NCBI GenBank assembly: GCA_964494645.1
Contig: CAZBSH010000016.1
Location: forward strand, 1 to 45,352
DNA: 45,352 nt
Source: Christensenella sp964494645
GTDB taxonomy: Bacteria > Bacillota > Clostridia > Christensenellales > Christensenellaceae
Direction: 5' to 3'
Shown: positions 33,771 through 42,149 of the stretch, in pieces
Layout of the letters: each line of letters starts with the position of its first letter
Numbering within the stretch: the stretch's first letter is position 1
Notes under the pieces: generated by a model
Seen by the model: the letters and a program-made list of their open reading frames with translations, nothing else
Databases searched by the model: none
Told to the model about the DNA's origin: nothing
Position numbers and translations under genes: made by a program

Positions 33771-35555
33771 ATGGGAGAGTTTTTAAACGACTGGAAAAGA
33801 AGCGCGCTTTGTGCGGAATTTACGAAGGATGATATTGGAAAGCAAGTCACTCTGATGGGGTGGGCAGATACGCGCCGTGATCTTGGCGGACTTGTATTTG
33901 TGGATTTGCGTGACCGTTCCGGAATCATGCAGGTTGTATTCAACGAATCTGCATTTGAGGGTGATTTCGAAAAAGTAAGCAGCATCCGCAGCGAGTTTGT
34001 GCTGGCTGTGAAAGGCGAAATTGTCGAGCGATCAGAAGATACTGTAAATCCGAAGTTGCCGACAGGATTGATCGAAGTGAAGGTGCGTGAATTAAAAATC
34101 TTGAGCAAAGCGGAGACACCGCCGTTTGAAATTGAAGACGGCAGCAAGGTGCGTGAAGAATTACGCCTGAAATACCGTTATCTTGACTTGCGCAGACCTG
34201 AGATGCAGAAAAACCTGATGCTCAGGAATAAGATCGCGAATGTGGCGCGCAATTATCTGGCGGACAATGGATTTTTGGATATCGAAACGCCAATGTTGCA
34301 AAAGAGTACGCCGGAGGGCGCGCGTGATTATCTGGTTCCGTCGCGCATCCATGCAGGTTGTTTTTACGCGCTGCCACAGTCTCCTCAGCTTTTTAAGCAG
34401 ATATTGATGATTTCCGGTTATGATCGGTATTTCCAGATCACAAAGTGTTTCCGTGACGAGGATCTGCGTGCAGACCGCCAACCGGAATTTACGCAGATCG
34501 ATACGGAGATGTCGTTTGTGGAAGCGGACGACGTAATGGGAATGCACGAAGGGTTAATGCAACGCGTATTTAAGGATGTTATGGATATTGATATCAAGCT
34601 CCCCTTAAAGCGCCTTACGTATCAAGAGGCGATGGATCGGTTTGGCAGCGATAAGCCGGATACGCGTTTTGGATTGGAACTAAAAGATGTCAGTGATATC
34701 GTTGCGGGCAGCGACTTTAAGGTATTCAGCTCGGTCGTAAAAAACGGCGGTAGTGTGCGCGCAATCAACGCAAAGGGTTGTGCGAATACGCTTGCGCGCC
34801 GCGAGATCGACGCTCTGGTGGATTTTGTGAAGATTTATGGCGCAAAGGGCATGGCGTGGATATCCATCCGTGAGGATGGTCTCAATTCGCCGATCACCAA
34901 GTTTATGACGCAAGAAGAAATCGACGCGATCATGCAGCGCCTTAACGGTCAGGTGGGCGATATCCTGTTCTTTGTGGGTGATAAGAATTCTGTAGTATAT
35001 GATTCCTTGGGTGCATTGCGATTGAAGCTGGCGGAAAAGCTTGCGCTGATCGAACCAAACACATGGGATCTTTTGTGGGTCACTGAATTTCCGCTGTTTG
35101 AATACAGTGAGGACGAAAAACGATATGTGGCAAAACACCATCCGTTTACGTCGCCGATGGACGAGGATGTGGATAAGGTTGCTTCTGATCCGGCAAATGC
35201 GCGCGCAAAGGCATATGACATCGTTTTAAACGGAAATGAGATTGGTGGCGGCAGCATCAGGATACACAGTACAGAGCTGCAGGAAAAGATGTTTGAAGCG
35301 CTTGGATTTACCAACGAGGAGGCGTGGAGCCGCTTTGGATTCTTACTGGAAGCGCTGAAATATGGAACGCCGCCGCATGGCGGATTGGCTTATGGGCTGG
35401 ATCGTCTTGCAATGCTGATGGCAGGCGTGGATTCGATCCGTGACGTGATCGCCTTTCCTAAGGTGCAGAATGCGTCTGATCTGATGTCTAAGGCGCCGGA
35501 TACGGTTGATAAAAAACAGCTGCGCGAATTGCATATCCGCGTAGAAGAAGACTGA
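33771..35555 (+). CDS. aspS: aspartyl-tRNA synthetase, bacterial type
   Basis: AspRS charges tRNA-Asp, and in bacteria without AsnRS also tRNA-Asn. The 594 residues show an N-terminal OB domain (VTLMGWADTRRDLGGLVFVDLRDRSG), class II motif 2 (KCFRDEDLRADRQPEFTQID), the bacterial GAD insertion (about 300-400) and motif 3 (GLAYGLDRLAMLM). Whether it is discriminating cannot be told safely here, and no gatCAB or asnS is in the window. AGGAG precedes the ATG. hisS-aspS pairing is typical of Firmicutes. Confidence 0.97.
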   Translation: MGEFLNDWKRSALCAEFTKDDIGKQVTLMGWADTRRDLGGLVFVDLRDRSGIMQVVFNESAFEGDFEKVSSIRSEFVLAVKGEIVERSEDTVNPKLPTGLIEVKVRELKILSKAETPPFEIEDGSKVREELRLKYRYLDLRRPEMQKNLMLRNKIANVARNYLADNGFLDIETPMLQKSTPEGARDYLVPSRIHAGCFYALPQSPQLFKQILMISGYDRYFQITKCFRDEDLRADRQPEFTQIDTEMSFVEADDVMGMHEGLMQRVFKDVMDIDIKLPLKRLTYQEAMDRFGSDKPDTRFGLELKDVSDIVAGSDFKVFSSVVKNGGSVRAINAKGCANTLARREIDALVDFVKIYGAKGMAWISIREDGLNSPITKFMTQEEIDAIMQRLNGQVGDILFFVGDKNSVVYDSLGALRLKLAEKLALIEPNTWDLLWVTEFPLFEYSEDEKRYVAKHHPFTSPMDEDVDKVASDPANARAKAYDIVLNGNEIGGGSIRIHSTELQEKMFEALGFTNEEAWSRFGFLLEALKYGTPPHGGLAYGLDRLAMLMAGVDSIRDVIAFPKVQNASDLMSKAPDTVDKKQLRELHIRVEED

Positions 35556-35556
35556 G

Positions 35557-36258
35557 ATGGATGATACAAGGACGGTCGCGCTGCTCGGACAAGACGCGGT
35601 CGATATGCTGAAAGGCTGTACGGTAGCGGTTTTTGGCGTGGGTGGTGTTGGCTCGTTTGCGGCGGAAGCAATCGCGCGTGCGGGAGCAGGTACGCTGATA
35701 CTGGTGGATAACGATGTTGTCAAGCCTTCTAACTGCAATCGCCAGCTTGTGGCGCTTTGCTCAACAATAGGGCAATATAAAACGCATGTGATGCGGGACA
35801 GGATCTTTGACATCAACCCGCAGACGCACGTGATCACACATGAGGTGTTTTATGATGAAAGCACCTCGGAAACGATATTGGGAGGACAACATATCGATTA
35901 TGTAGTAGACGCGATCGACAGTATTCCTTCTAAAGTATGTTTGATTTGTGAATGCAAGAGTAAGGGGATCAACATCGTTTCTTCTATGGGAGCGGGAAAC
36001 AAGCTGTACCCGGAACGGTTTTGTGTGACAGACATTTATAAGACGAAGTGTGACCCGATTGCCAAAATTTTGCGCAAACAGCTTAAAAATTGCGGGATTA
36101 AAGCTCTTACGGTCGTATGTTCAGACGAATTACCGCTAAAGTCCGCAGCGGAGGAAGATGGAAAGCGTGTACCGGCGAGTATATCGTTTGTGCCGTCTGT
36201 GTGCGGGCTTTTGATGGCAGGGGTTGTCGTGCGCTCATGCGCGGGAGTTGAAGAATGA
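35557..36258 (+). CDS. tcdA: tRNA threonylcarbamoyladenosine dehydratase (TcdA/CsdL, E1-like)
   Basis: TcdA cyclises t6A37 in ANN-decoding tRNAs. The 233 residues belong to the ThiF/E1-like family: AVFGVGGVGS nucleotide loop (residues 24-33), LVDNDVVKPSNCNRQ with the Arg that contacts ATP, VVDAIDSIPSKVCLI and an MGAGNKLYP strand. The final SFVPSVCGLLMAG matches this subgroup. It starts one base after the aspS stop. The context of tRNA enzymes fits the role. Confidence 0.93.
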   Translation: MDDTRTVALLGQDAVDMLKGCTVAVFGVGGVGSFAAEAIARAGAGTLILVDNDVVKPSNCNRQLVALCSTIGQYKTHVMRDRIFDINPQTHVITHEVFYDESTSETILGGQHIDYVVDAIDSIPSKVCLICECKSKGINIVSSMGAGNKLYPERFCVTDIYKTKCDPIAKILRKQLKNCGIKALTVVCSDELPLKSAAEEDGKRVPASISFVPSVCGLLMAGVVVRSCAGVEE

Positions 36259-36698
36259 AGGAAGCGGGACTGGTAACAAAAATTGACGGAAAGACGGCAT
36301 ACTTAAGGTTCAACCGCACATCGGCTTGTTCTAAATGCGGCGCGTGCGGCATGATTGCAGGGCAGAGCGATATCACCGTGACGGTGGAAAATACGCTGCA
36401 TGCATGCCTCGACGACAGAGTAGAGGTAGAATTTACTACAAAAAACGCACTGATGTCTTCAGCGATAGCATATGTTTTTCCGTTGGTGATGCTGTTTGTC
36501 GGCGTATGGCTGGGATATGTGATTCCGCAGGATGCATTTCCTGTAAAGGACGCGTTGGCGGCGATATTGGGCATTGTTTTCGCGGCGGCAGGCTTTGTTG
36601 TGTTAAAGTTGCTCAATCCGTATTTTAAAAAGAAATTCGCGAAAGTATATACCATGGTGAGAATCTTGGATGAAAGTGGGCCACGAGAGTGTTCTTAA
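36255..36698 (+). CDS. RseC/SoxR-reducing family membrane protein
   Basis: This is a 147-residue protein with a soluble N-terminal domain and two transmembrane helices (about 69-90 and 98-118). Cys25, Cys28 and Cys31 (CSKCGAC) match the Cys cluster of RseC, the SoxR-reducing system protein. Members occur with Rnf complexes or alone; no rnf gene is here. The start overlaps the tcdA stop (ATGA), and the 3' end overlaps the smc start by 10 bases, so all three are probably co-expressed. Its electron partner is unknown. Confidence 0.85.
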   Translation: MKEAGLVTKIDGKTAYLRFNRTSACSKCGACGMIAGQSDITVTVENTLHACLDDRVEVEFTTKNALMSSAIAYVFPLVMLFVGVWLGYVIPQDAFPVKDALAAILGIVFAAAGFVVLKLLNPYFKKKFAKVYTMVRILDESGPRECS

Positions 36699-39600
36699 AA
36701 AGAATCGAAGTAAACGGCTTCAAATCCTTTTGTAATAAAAAGGACATCATTATCAATAAAGGGATCACAGGGGTAGTTGGTCCTAACGGCAGCGGCAAAA
36801 GTAATATTGCCGATGCTTTGCGTTGGGTTTTGGGAGAACAAAGCTCCAAAAATCTGCGTGGATCAAGTATGCAGGATGTGATTTTTAACGGAACGCAAAG
36901 CCGCAGTAAAAAGAATTACTGTGAGGTTTGTTTGATTTTCGATAATTCTGATATGCGTATCAAGACAGATTACACGGAAATCTCCGTCCGTCGAAAGATG
37001 TACCGTTCGGGGGAGAGCGAATATTATATCAACAATTGCGGATGTCGTCTAAAGGATATCCTCGAGTTGTTTCGCGATACCGGTATTGGCAAGGAAGGGT
37101 ATTCGATCATTGGACAGGGCAAGATCGATGAATTGCTGACCAGCAAGGCAACGCAGCGGCGAAAGGTGTTTGAAGAAGCTGCAGGTATTATGAAGTACCG
37201 CGTGCGCAAAGAAGAGGCGGAACGCAATCTGCAAAAAACGAAGGAAAATGTTACGCGTATCGACGATATTTTATCCGAGCTTTCCGCGCAGATCGAACCG
37301 TTGGAAAAGCAGATGAACGAAGCGAAGGACTATCTCTCGTTGCGCGACCGCTTAAAGGAGCTGGAGATCAACCTGTACCTTTACCAGTGTGACAGGACAG
37401 ATGAGCGCATGCTAAAGCTTGATCAGCAGATCGCGGAGAATGAGCAGGAATTTAAGGATATGACGGAACAGATTGCGGCAAAAGTGGCGCTTGTTTCGGA
37501 TATCAAAAAGCAATTACAAAAGATACAGGAAGAGATTGAGCAGCAAAACGCGGCGCTGGGGGAACAAATGAGCGAGCAAGAGCGATTGCGCGGGCAGCTT
37601 AACCTGATGGAGGAAAAGGAACAAACGCATATTGCCACGCTGGATCAGAACGCAGAGAAGCGCGATGCGCTACAGGTCTCTATTGAGGACGGCAACCGGA
37701 AAATCGAAGAGATCAATGTTAAAATTGACGAGTTGAATACGGTGATCGATGAAAAATATGCGCAAATTTTGGAATTGCGTCAGTCGGTTGAGGCGATTAC
37801 AGGGCGTTCGGGCGACGTGCAAAGTGGCATTGAGGATACAAAGCGCAAGGTAGAGACTTCGCGAACGGAATTGCAGACGATGACGATCGGTTTGAGCGAA
37901 AAGCAGGTCAAGGAAGAAGTACTGGTACAAAAGCTTGAAGAAGCAGAAATACAGCGCGACAAGCATGCGCAATATATCAGTGAAATAAAGGATACGACGC
38001 AAGCGCTCGAAACGGAAGTCAGGGAATATGACGAGCAAGGCGCAAAACTGCGTGTGTTGATGAATGAAAGTGCACAGACGGCTGCTCATTTGCAAACGGA
38101 AAAGCAGAAACAATCTGAGCTGCTTACAAGCGTCGCAAGAAAACTGAGCGAGGATGAGTCGCGCATGAAGCTTCTAAACGATATGCGCGAGGAATATGAA
38201 GGGTATTTTGACAGTGTACGTTCGCTTCTGAAGAGTGCAAAGGATGCGCCGCACGTCAAAAATAAAATAAAAGGTGTATTGGCGGAAGTGATCGAGGTGC
38301 CCAAAAAATACGAGACACCTATAGAAGTGATATTGGGTAACGCACTGCAAAACGTCGTTGTAAAGAGTGATACAGACGCAAAGGAGTTGATTGCTCATTT
38401 GCGAAAAAATAATCTTGGACGTGTGACGTTTTTGCCTACGGAAGCGCTTAAGGTGCGCCATTTACAGCAGGAAGAAAAGAGACATCTTGGTATGGATGGC
38501 GTAGAGTGCATTGCCAGTGAGGCAATCGAATGCAGTGACGAAATCAGACCGGCGGTCGATTTTCTTTTGGGGCGTACGGTGATCGTGCGTGATATGGACA
38601 GTGCAATTGCCTTGATGCGCGCGAGTGATTATGCGTTTCGTGCGGTGACGATGGACGGCGATTTTATAAAGCCGGGCGGCGTCATCACGGGCGGAAGCTT
38701 GAAAAACACAAAAACAGGACTTTTGTCGCGCAAGCGTATGGCACAGGAACTTGAAAAGAATATCGTTGCAAATAAAACACAGTTTGAGCAGCACAATAAG
38801 AAGCTTGCGGAATTCGATCCGCGCATTGAAGCGGCAATCGCTTCACAAAAGCAGGCGCTTGATGATTTGCGTGCATTGGAGGTACGCGCGGCGGCGGCAC
38901 AGCAGGCATTGCAGTCAGCAAAGCAGCAGCTTGGCGACCGCGATAAGATTGCGGCAGAGTTGAGCGACAATACGCAGAATCTAACAGGAGAGCTTTTGTC
39001 TGCGAGAAAAGAGATCGACGAGCTGCAAAAGAATATCATAAAAGCGCGAGAAGAATTTGAAATGTTGACACAAACGCTTGCGGACATGGAAGCGGGCGCG
39101 GCGAAAAATGCGCAAGAGACATCGGAGATCAAGGACAGCCTGTCTGCGCAGGAGCTTATGCAGACTGAATTCAACAACCAAAAAAATATGCTTGTCAACG
39201 AGGCGGAACATGTGAGGAATGCGGTATCTCAGGCAAAGCAGGATATGAACAATATGCTGCGTCAAAATGAATTGCTCACAGCGGAATTAAAAGGAATCAC
39301 ACACGATAAAGCGGAGCTGCGGGCAAAACTAGATGAGATATTGGATCATGTAAGACAGGCGGGCGAAGTGTCGCAGGAGAAGCTGGAGCTGCGGGATAAT
39401 TTGAACAAGCAGTTAGAGGAAACAGAAGAGAGTACGCAAACGCTTGCGGCGCAAAAAGATGGATTGATCGAAACTAAGTACAAGTTGATCGCCGGCAAGG
39501 AAAAGATGGAGGTTTCAAAGGAAACGTACCAGAATAAGCTTTGGGACGACTATGGTTTGACTTATGCAAACGCGGTGGCTTTTAAAGCGGATTTCGCGTT

Positions 39601-40240
39601 TCAGTCGGCGTCAAAGGAGATTGACGATATCAGAAGCCGCATTCGCGATATGGGTGCGGTGAACCCAAACGCAATCGAAGATTATACCCGGGTAAGGGAG
39701 AGATATGACGGTCTGATGTTGCAGCGGGAAGACTTGATACATGCGGGGGATGACCTGCAAGTAGTGATCAACGACCTGCTTTCGGGTATGAAAGAAAGTT
39801 TTCGCGCAAAATTCACGCAGATCAACGAAAATTTCAAGCAGGTATTTCAGGAATTGTTTGGCGGCGGATATGCGCAGCTCGAGCTTTTGGACGAGGACGA
39901 TATCATGGAATGCGGGGTAGAGATCATCGCAGAGCCACCGGGAAAGAAGCTGCAGAACATTCAGCTATTGTCTGGCGGAGAAAAAGCGCTGACCGCCATT
40001 GCGTTGCTGTTTGCCATGTTGAATATCAATCCATCGCCCATTTGCCTGTTAGACGAGATAGACGCGCCGCTTGACGACGCAAACGTCATCCGTTTTTCAG
40101 AATATCTGAAAAAATTATCCAGTGAATTGCAATTTATTGTGATCACGCACAGAAAGCCGTCTATGGCAATATGCGACACGCTTTACGGTGTAGCGATGCA
40201 GGAAAAGGGCGTATCGGACATCGTATCCGTACAGTTTTGA
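36689..40240 (+). CDS. smc: chromosome segregation ATPase SMC
   Basis: SMC forms the ring of bacterial condensin with ScpA and ScpB and organises the chromosome. The 1183 residues have the N-terminal start LKRIEVNGFKSF and Walker A GPNGSGKS (31-38), a long coiled coil rich in Gln, Glu and Lys, a hinge at about 515-660 (KGVLAEVIEVPKKYETPIE), a second coiled coil, and the C-terminal signature LLSGGEKALTAIAL with Walker B LLDEIDAPLDDANV. The GTG start overlaps the upstream gene. rnc and acpP do not precede it, unlike in Bacillus. ftsY follows. Confidence 0.98.
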   Translation: MFLKRIEVNGFKSFCNKKDIIINKGITGVVGPNGSGKSNIADALRWVLGEQSSKNLRGSSMQDVIFNGTQSRSKKNYCEVCLIFDNSDMRIKTDYTEISVRRKMYRSGESEYYINNCGCRLKDILELFRDTGIGKEGYSIIGQGKIDELLTSKATQRRKVFEEAAGIMKYRVRKEEAERNLQKTKENVTRIDDILSELSAQIEPLEKQMNEAKDYLSLRDRLKELEINLYLYQCDRTDERMLKLDQQIAENEQEFKDMTEQIAAKVALVSDIKKQLQKIQEEIEQQNAALGEQMSEQERLRGQLNLMEEKEQTHIATLDQNAEKRDALQVSIEDGNRKIEEINVKIDELNTVIDEKYAQILELRQSVEAITGRSGDVQSGIEDTKRKVETSRTELQTMTIGLSEKQVKEEVLVQKLEEAEIQRDKHAQYISEIKDTTQALETEVREYDEQGAKLRVLMNESAQTAAHLQTEKQKQSELLTSVARKLSEDESRMKLLNDMREEYEGYFDSVRSLLKSAKDAPHVKNKIKGVLAEVIEVPKKYETPIEVILGNALQNVVVKSDTDAKELIAHLRKNNLGRVTFLPTEALKVRHLQQEEKRHLGMDGVECIASEAIECSDEIRPAVDFLLGRTVIVRDMDSAIALMRASDYAFRAVTMDGDFIKPGGVITGGSLKNTKTGLLSRKRMAQELEKNIVANKTQFEQHNKKLAEFDPRIEAAIASQKQALDDLRALEVRAAAAQQALQSAKQQLGDRDKIAAELSDNTQNLTGELLSARKEIDELQKNIIKAREEFEMLTQTLADMEAGAAKNAQETSEIKDSLSAQELMQTEFNNQKNMLVNEAEHVRNAVSQAKQDMNNMLRQNELLTAELKGITHDKAELRAKLDEILDHVRQAGEVSQEKLELRDNLNKQLEETEESTQTLAAQKDGLIETKYKLIAGKEKMEVSKETYQNKLWDDYGLTYANAVAFKADFAFQSASKEIDDIRSRIRDMGAVNPNAIEDYTRVRERYDGLMLQREDLIHAGDDLQVVINDLLSGMKESFRAKFTQINENFKQVFQELFGGGYAQLELLDEDDIMECGVEIIAEPPGKKLQNIQLLSGGEKALTAIALLFAMLNINPSPICLLDEIDAPLDDANVIRFSEYLKKLSSELQFIVITHRKPSMAICDTLYGVAMQEKGVSDIVSVQF

Positions 40241-40263
40241 CAAAGAGAAAGCGAGGATAAACA

Positions 40264-41163
40264 ATGGGATTTTTTGACAAGTTGAAGGAACGCGTTAACA
40301 AGACGCGAGATAATATTTCGGCGAAAGTGAATAATGTTATAAAGAATTTCCGAAAGGTAGACGAGGAGTTTTTTGAGGAATTGGAAGAAGCGTTGATCCT
40401 TTCGGATATTGGTTATGCGACGACGGAAAAGATCATCGGTTCTCTTCGGGATACGGTGAAGGAGAATAAGATTTCAGATTCTTCTGAGATCAAAGAAATA
40501 TTGGTCGATATTTTAGCGGAGTATATGAATGCGCCGCCGCTCGATATCAAAAAACCTACGGTCATGCTTATTGTGGGAGTGAACGGTGTTGGTAAGACAA
40601 CGGCGATCGGGAAGTTATCTAATTATTATGGACAGACGGGGAAAAAAGTGATGCTTGCGGCAGCGGATACATTCCGTGCGGCGGCAGCGGAGCAGCTGGG
40701 AATTTGGGGAGAACGGACAAACACGCGTGTGATCAAGTATGCAGAAGGCGCGGATCCGGCGGCTGTTGTGTATGACGCAATCGATGCCGGCAAACATGCG
40801 GATATTGATTTGCTGATCATTGATACGGCGGGAAGACTGCATAACAAGAAAAATCTAATGAGCGAACTTGAAAAGATCAATCGTGTGGTAGATAAGTCTT
40901 ACCCGGAGGCAACGCGCGAAACTTTTTTGGTGGTGGATGCGACGACAGGGCAAAACGCGATCTCCCAGACCGAAGTATTCAATGAGAGCGTCAAGCTGAC
41001 GGGCATTATATTGACAAAGCTAGATGGAACGGCAAAGGGCGGCGTGGTGTGCGCGGTGAAGGATATGACGGGCGTTCCGGTCCGTTTTATCGGTGTGGGC
41101 GAGGGTGTTGACGATCTGCAACCGTTTGACGCGCGGGAATTTGCGAAAGCGATTTTAGGATAA
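40264..41163 (+). CDS. ftsY: signal recognition particle receptor FtsY
   Basis: FtsY is the membrane-associated GTPase that receives the SRP-ribosome complex. The 299 residues hold the NG domain only: GVNGVGKTTAIGKL (Walker A near residue 105), DTFRAAAAEQL, DTAGRLHNKKNLMSEL, TKLDGTAKGG. The long acidic A domain of E. coli is absent; instead the first ~20 residues (MGFFDKLKERVNKTRDNISA) form a basic amphipathic helix for lipid binding. The SRP partner gene ffh is 1 kb downstream. The stop shares one base with the next start. Confidence 0.97.
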   Translation: MGFFDKLKERVNKTRDNISAKVNNVIKNFRKVDEEFFEELEEALILSDIGYATTEKIIGSLRDTVKENKISDSSEIKEILVDILAEYMNAPPLDIKKPTVMLIVGVNGVGKTTAIGKLSNYYGQTGKKVMLAAADTFRAAAAEQLGIWGERTNTRVIKYAEGADPAAVVYDAIDAGKHADIDLLIIDTAGRLHNKKNLMSELEKINRVVDKSYPEATRETFLVVDATTGQNAISQTEVFNESVKLTGIILTKLDGTAKGGVVCAVKDMTGVPVRFIGVGEGVDDLQPFDAREFAKAILG

Positions 41164-41801
41164 TGACAAAAATCGTTCCGTTGCGTTTTGGCGGCGACAA
41201 TTGTTATATCATAGAAAATGGCGAAAATGCTGTATTGGTAGATACCGGTCGCCCTGCGATGCGCGATCAGTTGATGCGCGCGCTTGTGCCATGGAATATA
41301 CAATGCGTTTTATTGACGCATGGACATTTCGATCATATTGGAAATGCGGTATACATCGCACAAAAATATGGCGCAAAGATCGCAATTGCCAAAGAAGACG
41401 AAGACTTGGCAAAAGACAATAGGACGCGTACATTCGGCTCACGCGGACTGATTGGCGCTTTGATCAGAAAGGTGTCTATGGCGACAATTCAAAAGATGCG
41501 GTTTGAAGGATTTACGCCCGATTTATATTTGTATGATGGACAGAAGCTGGATATGTTCGGTATAGACGCACAAGTGATTGGTCTGCCCGGGCATACGGCG
41601 GGGTCTGCAGGAATTATGGCGGACGACGGATGTATCGTGGGGGATACGATCATGAATATGGGTGGTGTAAGCCGCGCGCGTATTGCCGAAGATTTTGCCG
41701 GGGTGGATAGTTGCTTGGATAAGCTCAAGGGATTAGGCGCGGAGTGGTATTATCCGGGGCATGGGAAGCCTGTATCGGCACGGCAACTCAGCAGGTTATA
41801 G
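41163..41801 (+). CDS. metallo-beta-lactamase fold hydrolase between ftsY and ylxM
   Basis: This is a soluble MBL-fold protein of 212 residues. THGHFDH (52-58), GLPGHTAGSAG, GDTIM and YPGHG supply the expected metal ligands, so it should bind two metals. It overlaps the ftsY stop by one base (TAATG) and is likely translationally coupled. Insertion of an MBL enzyme between ftsY and ylxM-ffh is not the usual order. No substrate can be assigned. It is a different subgroup from the MBL protein at 30043, with little similarity outside the motifs. Confidence 0.88.
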   Translation: MTKIVPLRFGGDNCYIIENGENAVLVDTGRPAMRDQLMRALVPWNIQCVLLTHGHFDHIGNAVYIAQKYGAKIAIAKEDEDLAKDNRTRTFGSRGLIGALIRKVSMATIQKMRFEGFTPDLYLYDGQKLDMFGIDAQVIGLPGHTAGSAGIMADDGCIVGDTIMNMGGVSRARIAEDFAGVDSCLDKLKGLGAEWYYPGHGKPVSARQLSRL

Positions 41802-41818
41802 GTGTAAAGGTTTTATGC

Positions 41819-41847
41819 TTGACATGCATGTAAAAAATAAGTATAAT
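41819..41847 (+). promoter_or_regulatory. consensus promoter of ylxM-ffh operon
   Basis: TTGACA at 41819-41824 and TATAAT at 41842-41847 are perfect hexamers 17 bases apart. The predicted start, near 41854, falls inside the left arm of the terminator at 41849-41886. Confidence 0.92.
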
Positions 41848-41848
41848 C

Positions 41849-41886
41849 AAACAGGTGTTGAGGTAGTATGCCTTACACCTGTTTTT
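41849..41886 (+). terminator. terminator of the smc-ftsY-MBL unit, overlapping the ylxM promoter
   Basis: AAACAGGTGT (41849-41858) pairs perfectly with ACACCTGTTT (41875-41884), followed by T residues, with a 16-base loop. Transcripts that begin at the ylxM promoter lack part of the left arm and should escape. AGGTGTAAAGG at 41800-41810 can also pair with CCTTACACCT at 41871-41880, with one bulged base. Confidence 0.8.
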
Positions 41887-41903
41887 ATGATAGGCGGTAA
41901 GCG

Positions 41904-42149
41904 ATGAAGCGCGAAAAGGATTTGAAATTGAGCCTGTATTATGATTTTTACGGTGAATTTCTGACACCAAAACAGGCAAATGTATTTTCACTATACTATA
42001 ATGACGACTATTCGCTTGCAGAGATCGCGCAGGAATGCGGGATTTCGCGGCAGGGTGTGTTGGATACCATAAAGCGGGCGCAATTAAAGCTAGAGGACAT
42101 GGAGCGTAAGCTCGGTCTTGTGAAAAGACAGCTTGACGAGGAGAACTAA
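41904..42149 (+). CDS. ylxM: YlxM/p13 family DNA-binding-like protein (UPF0122)
   Basis: YlxM is a small helical protein encoded before ffh in Firmicutes; it resembles sigma region 4 and has been linked to SRP. The 81 residues show LYYDFYGEFLTPKQANVFSLYYNDD followed by a helix-turn-helix, SLAEIAQECGISRQGVLDTIKRA. Most members have 105-115 residues, so the C-terminal acidic part is missing here. The stop directly abuts the ffh ATG (TAAATG). The call rests on the strong helix-turn-helix match and the position. Confidence 0.92.
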   Translation: MKREKDLKLSLYYDFYGEFLTPKQANVFSLYYNDDYSLAEIAQECGISRQGVLDTIKRAQLKLEDMERKLGLVKRQLDEEN

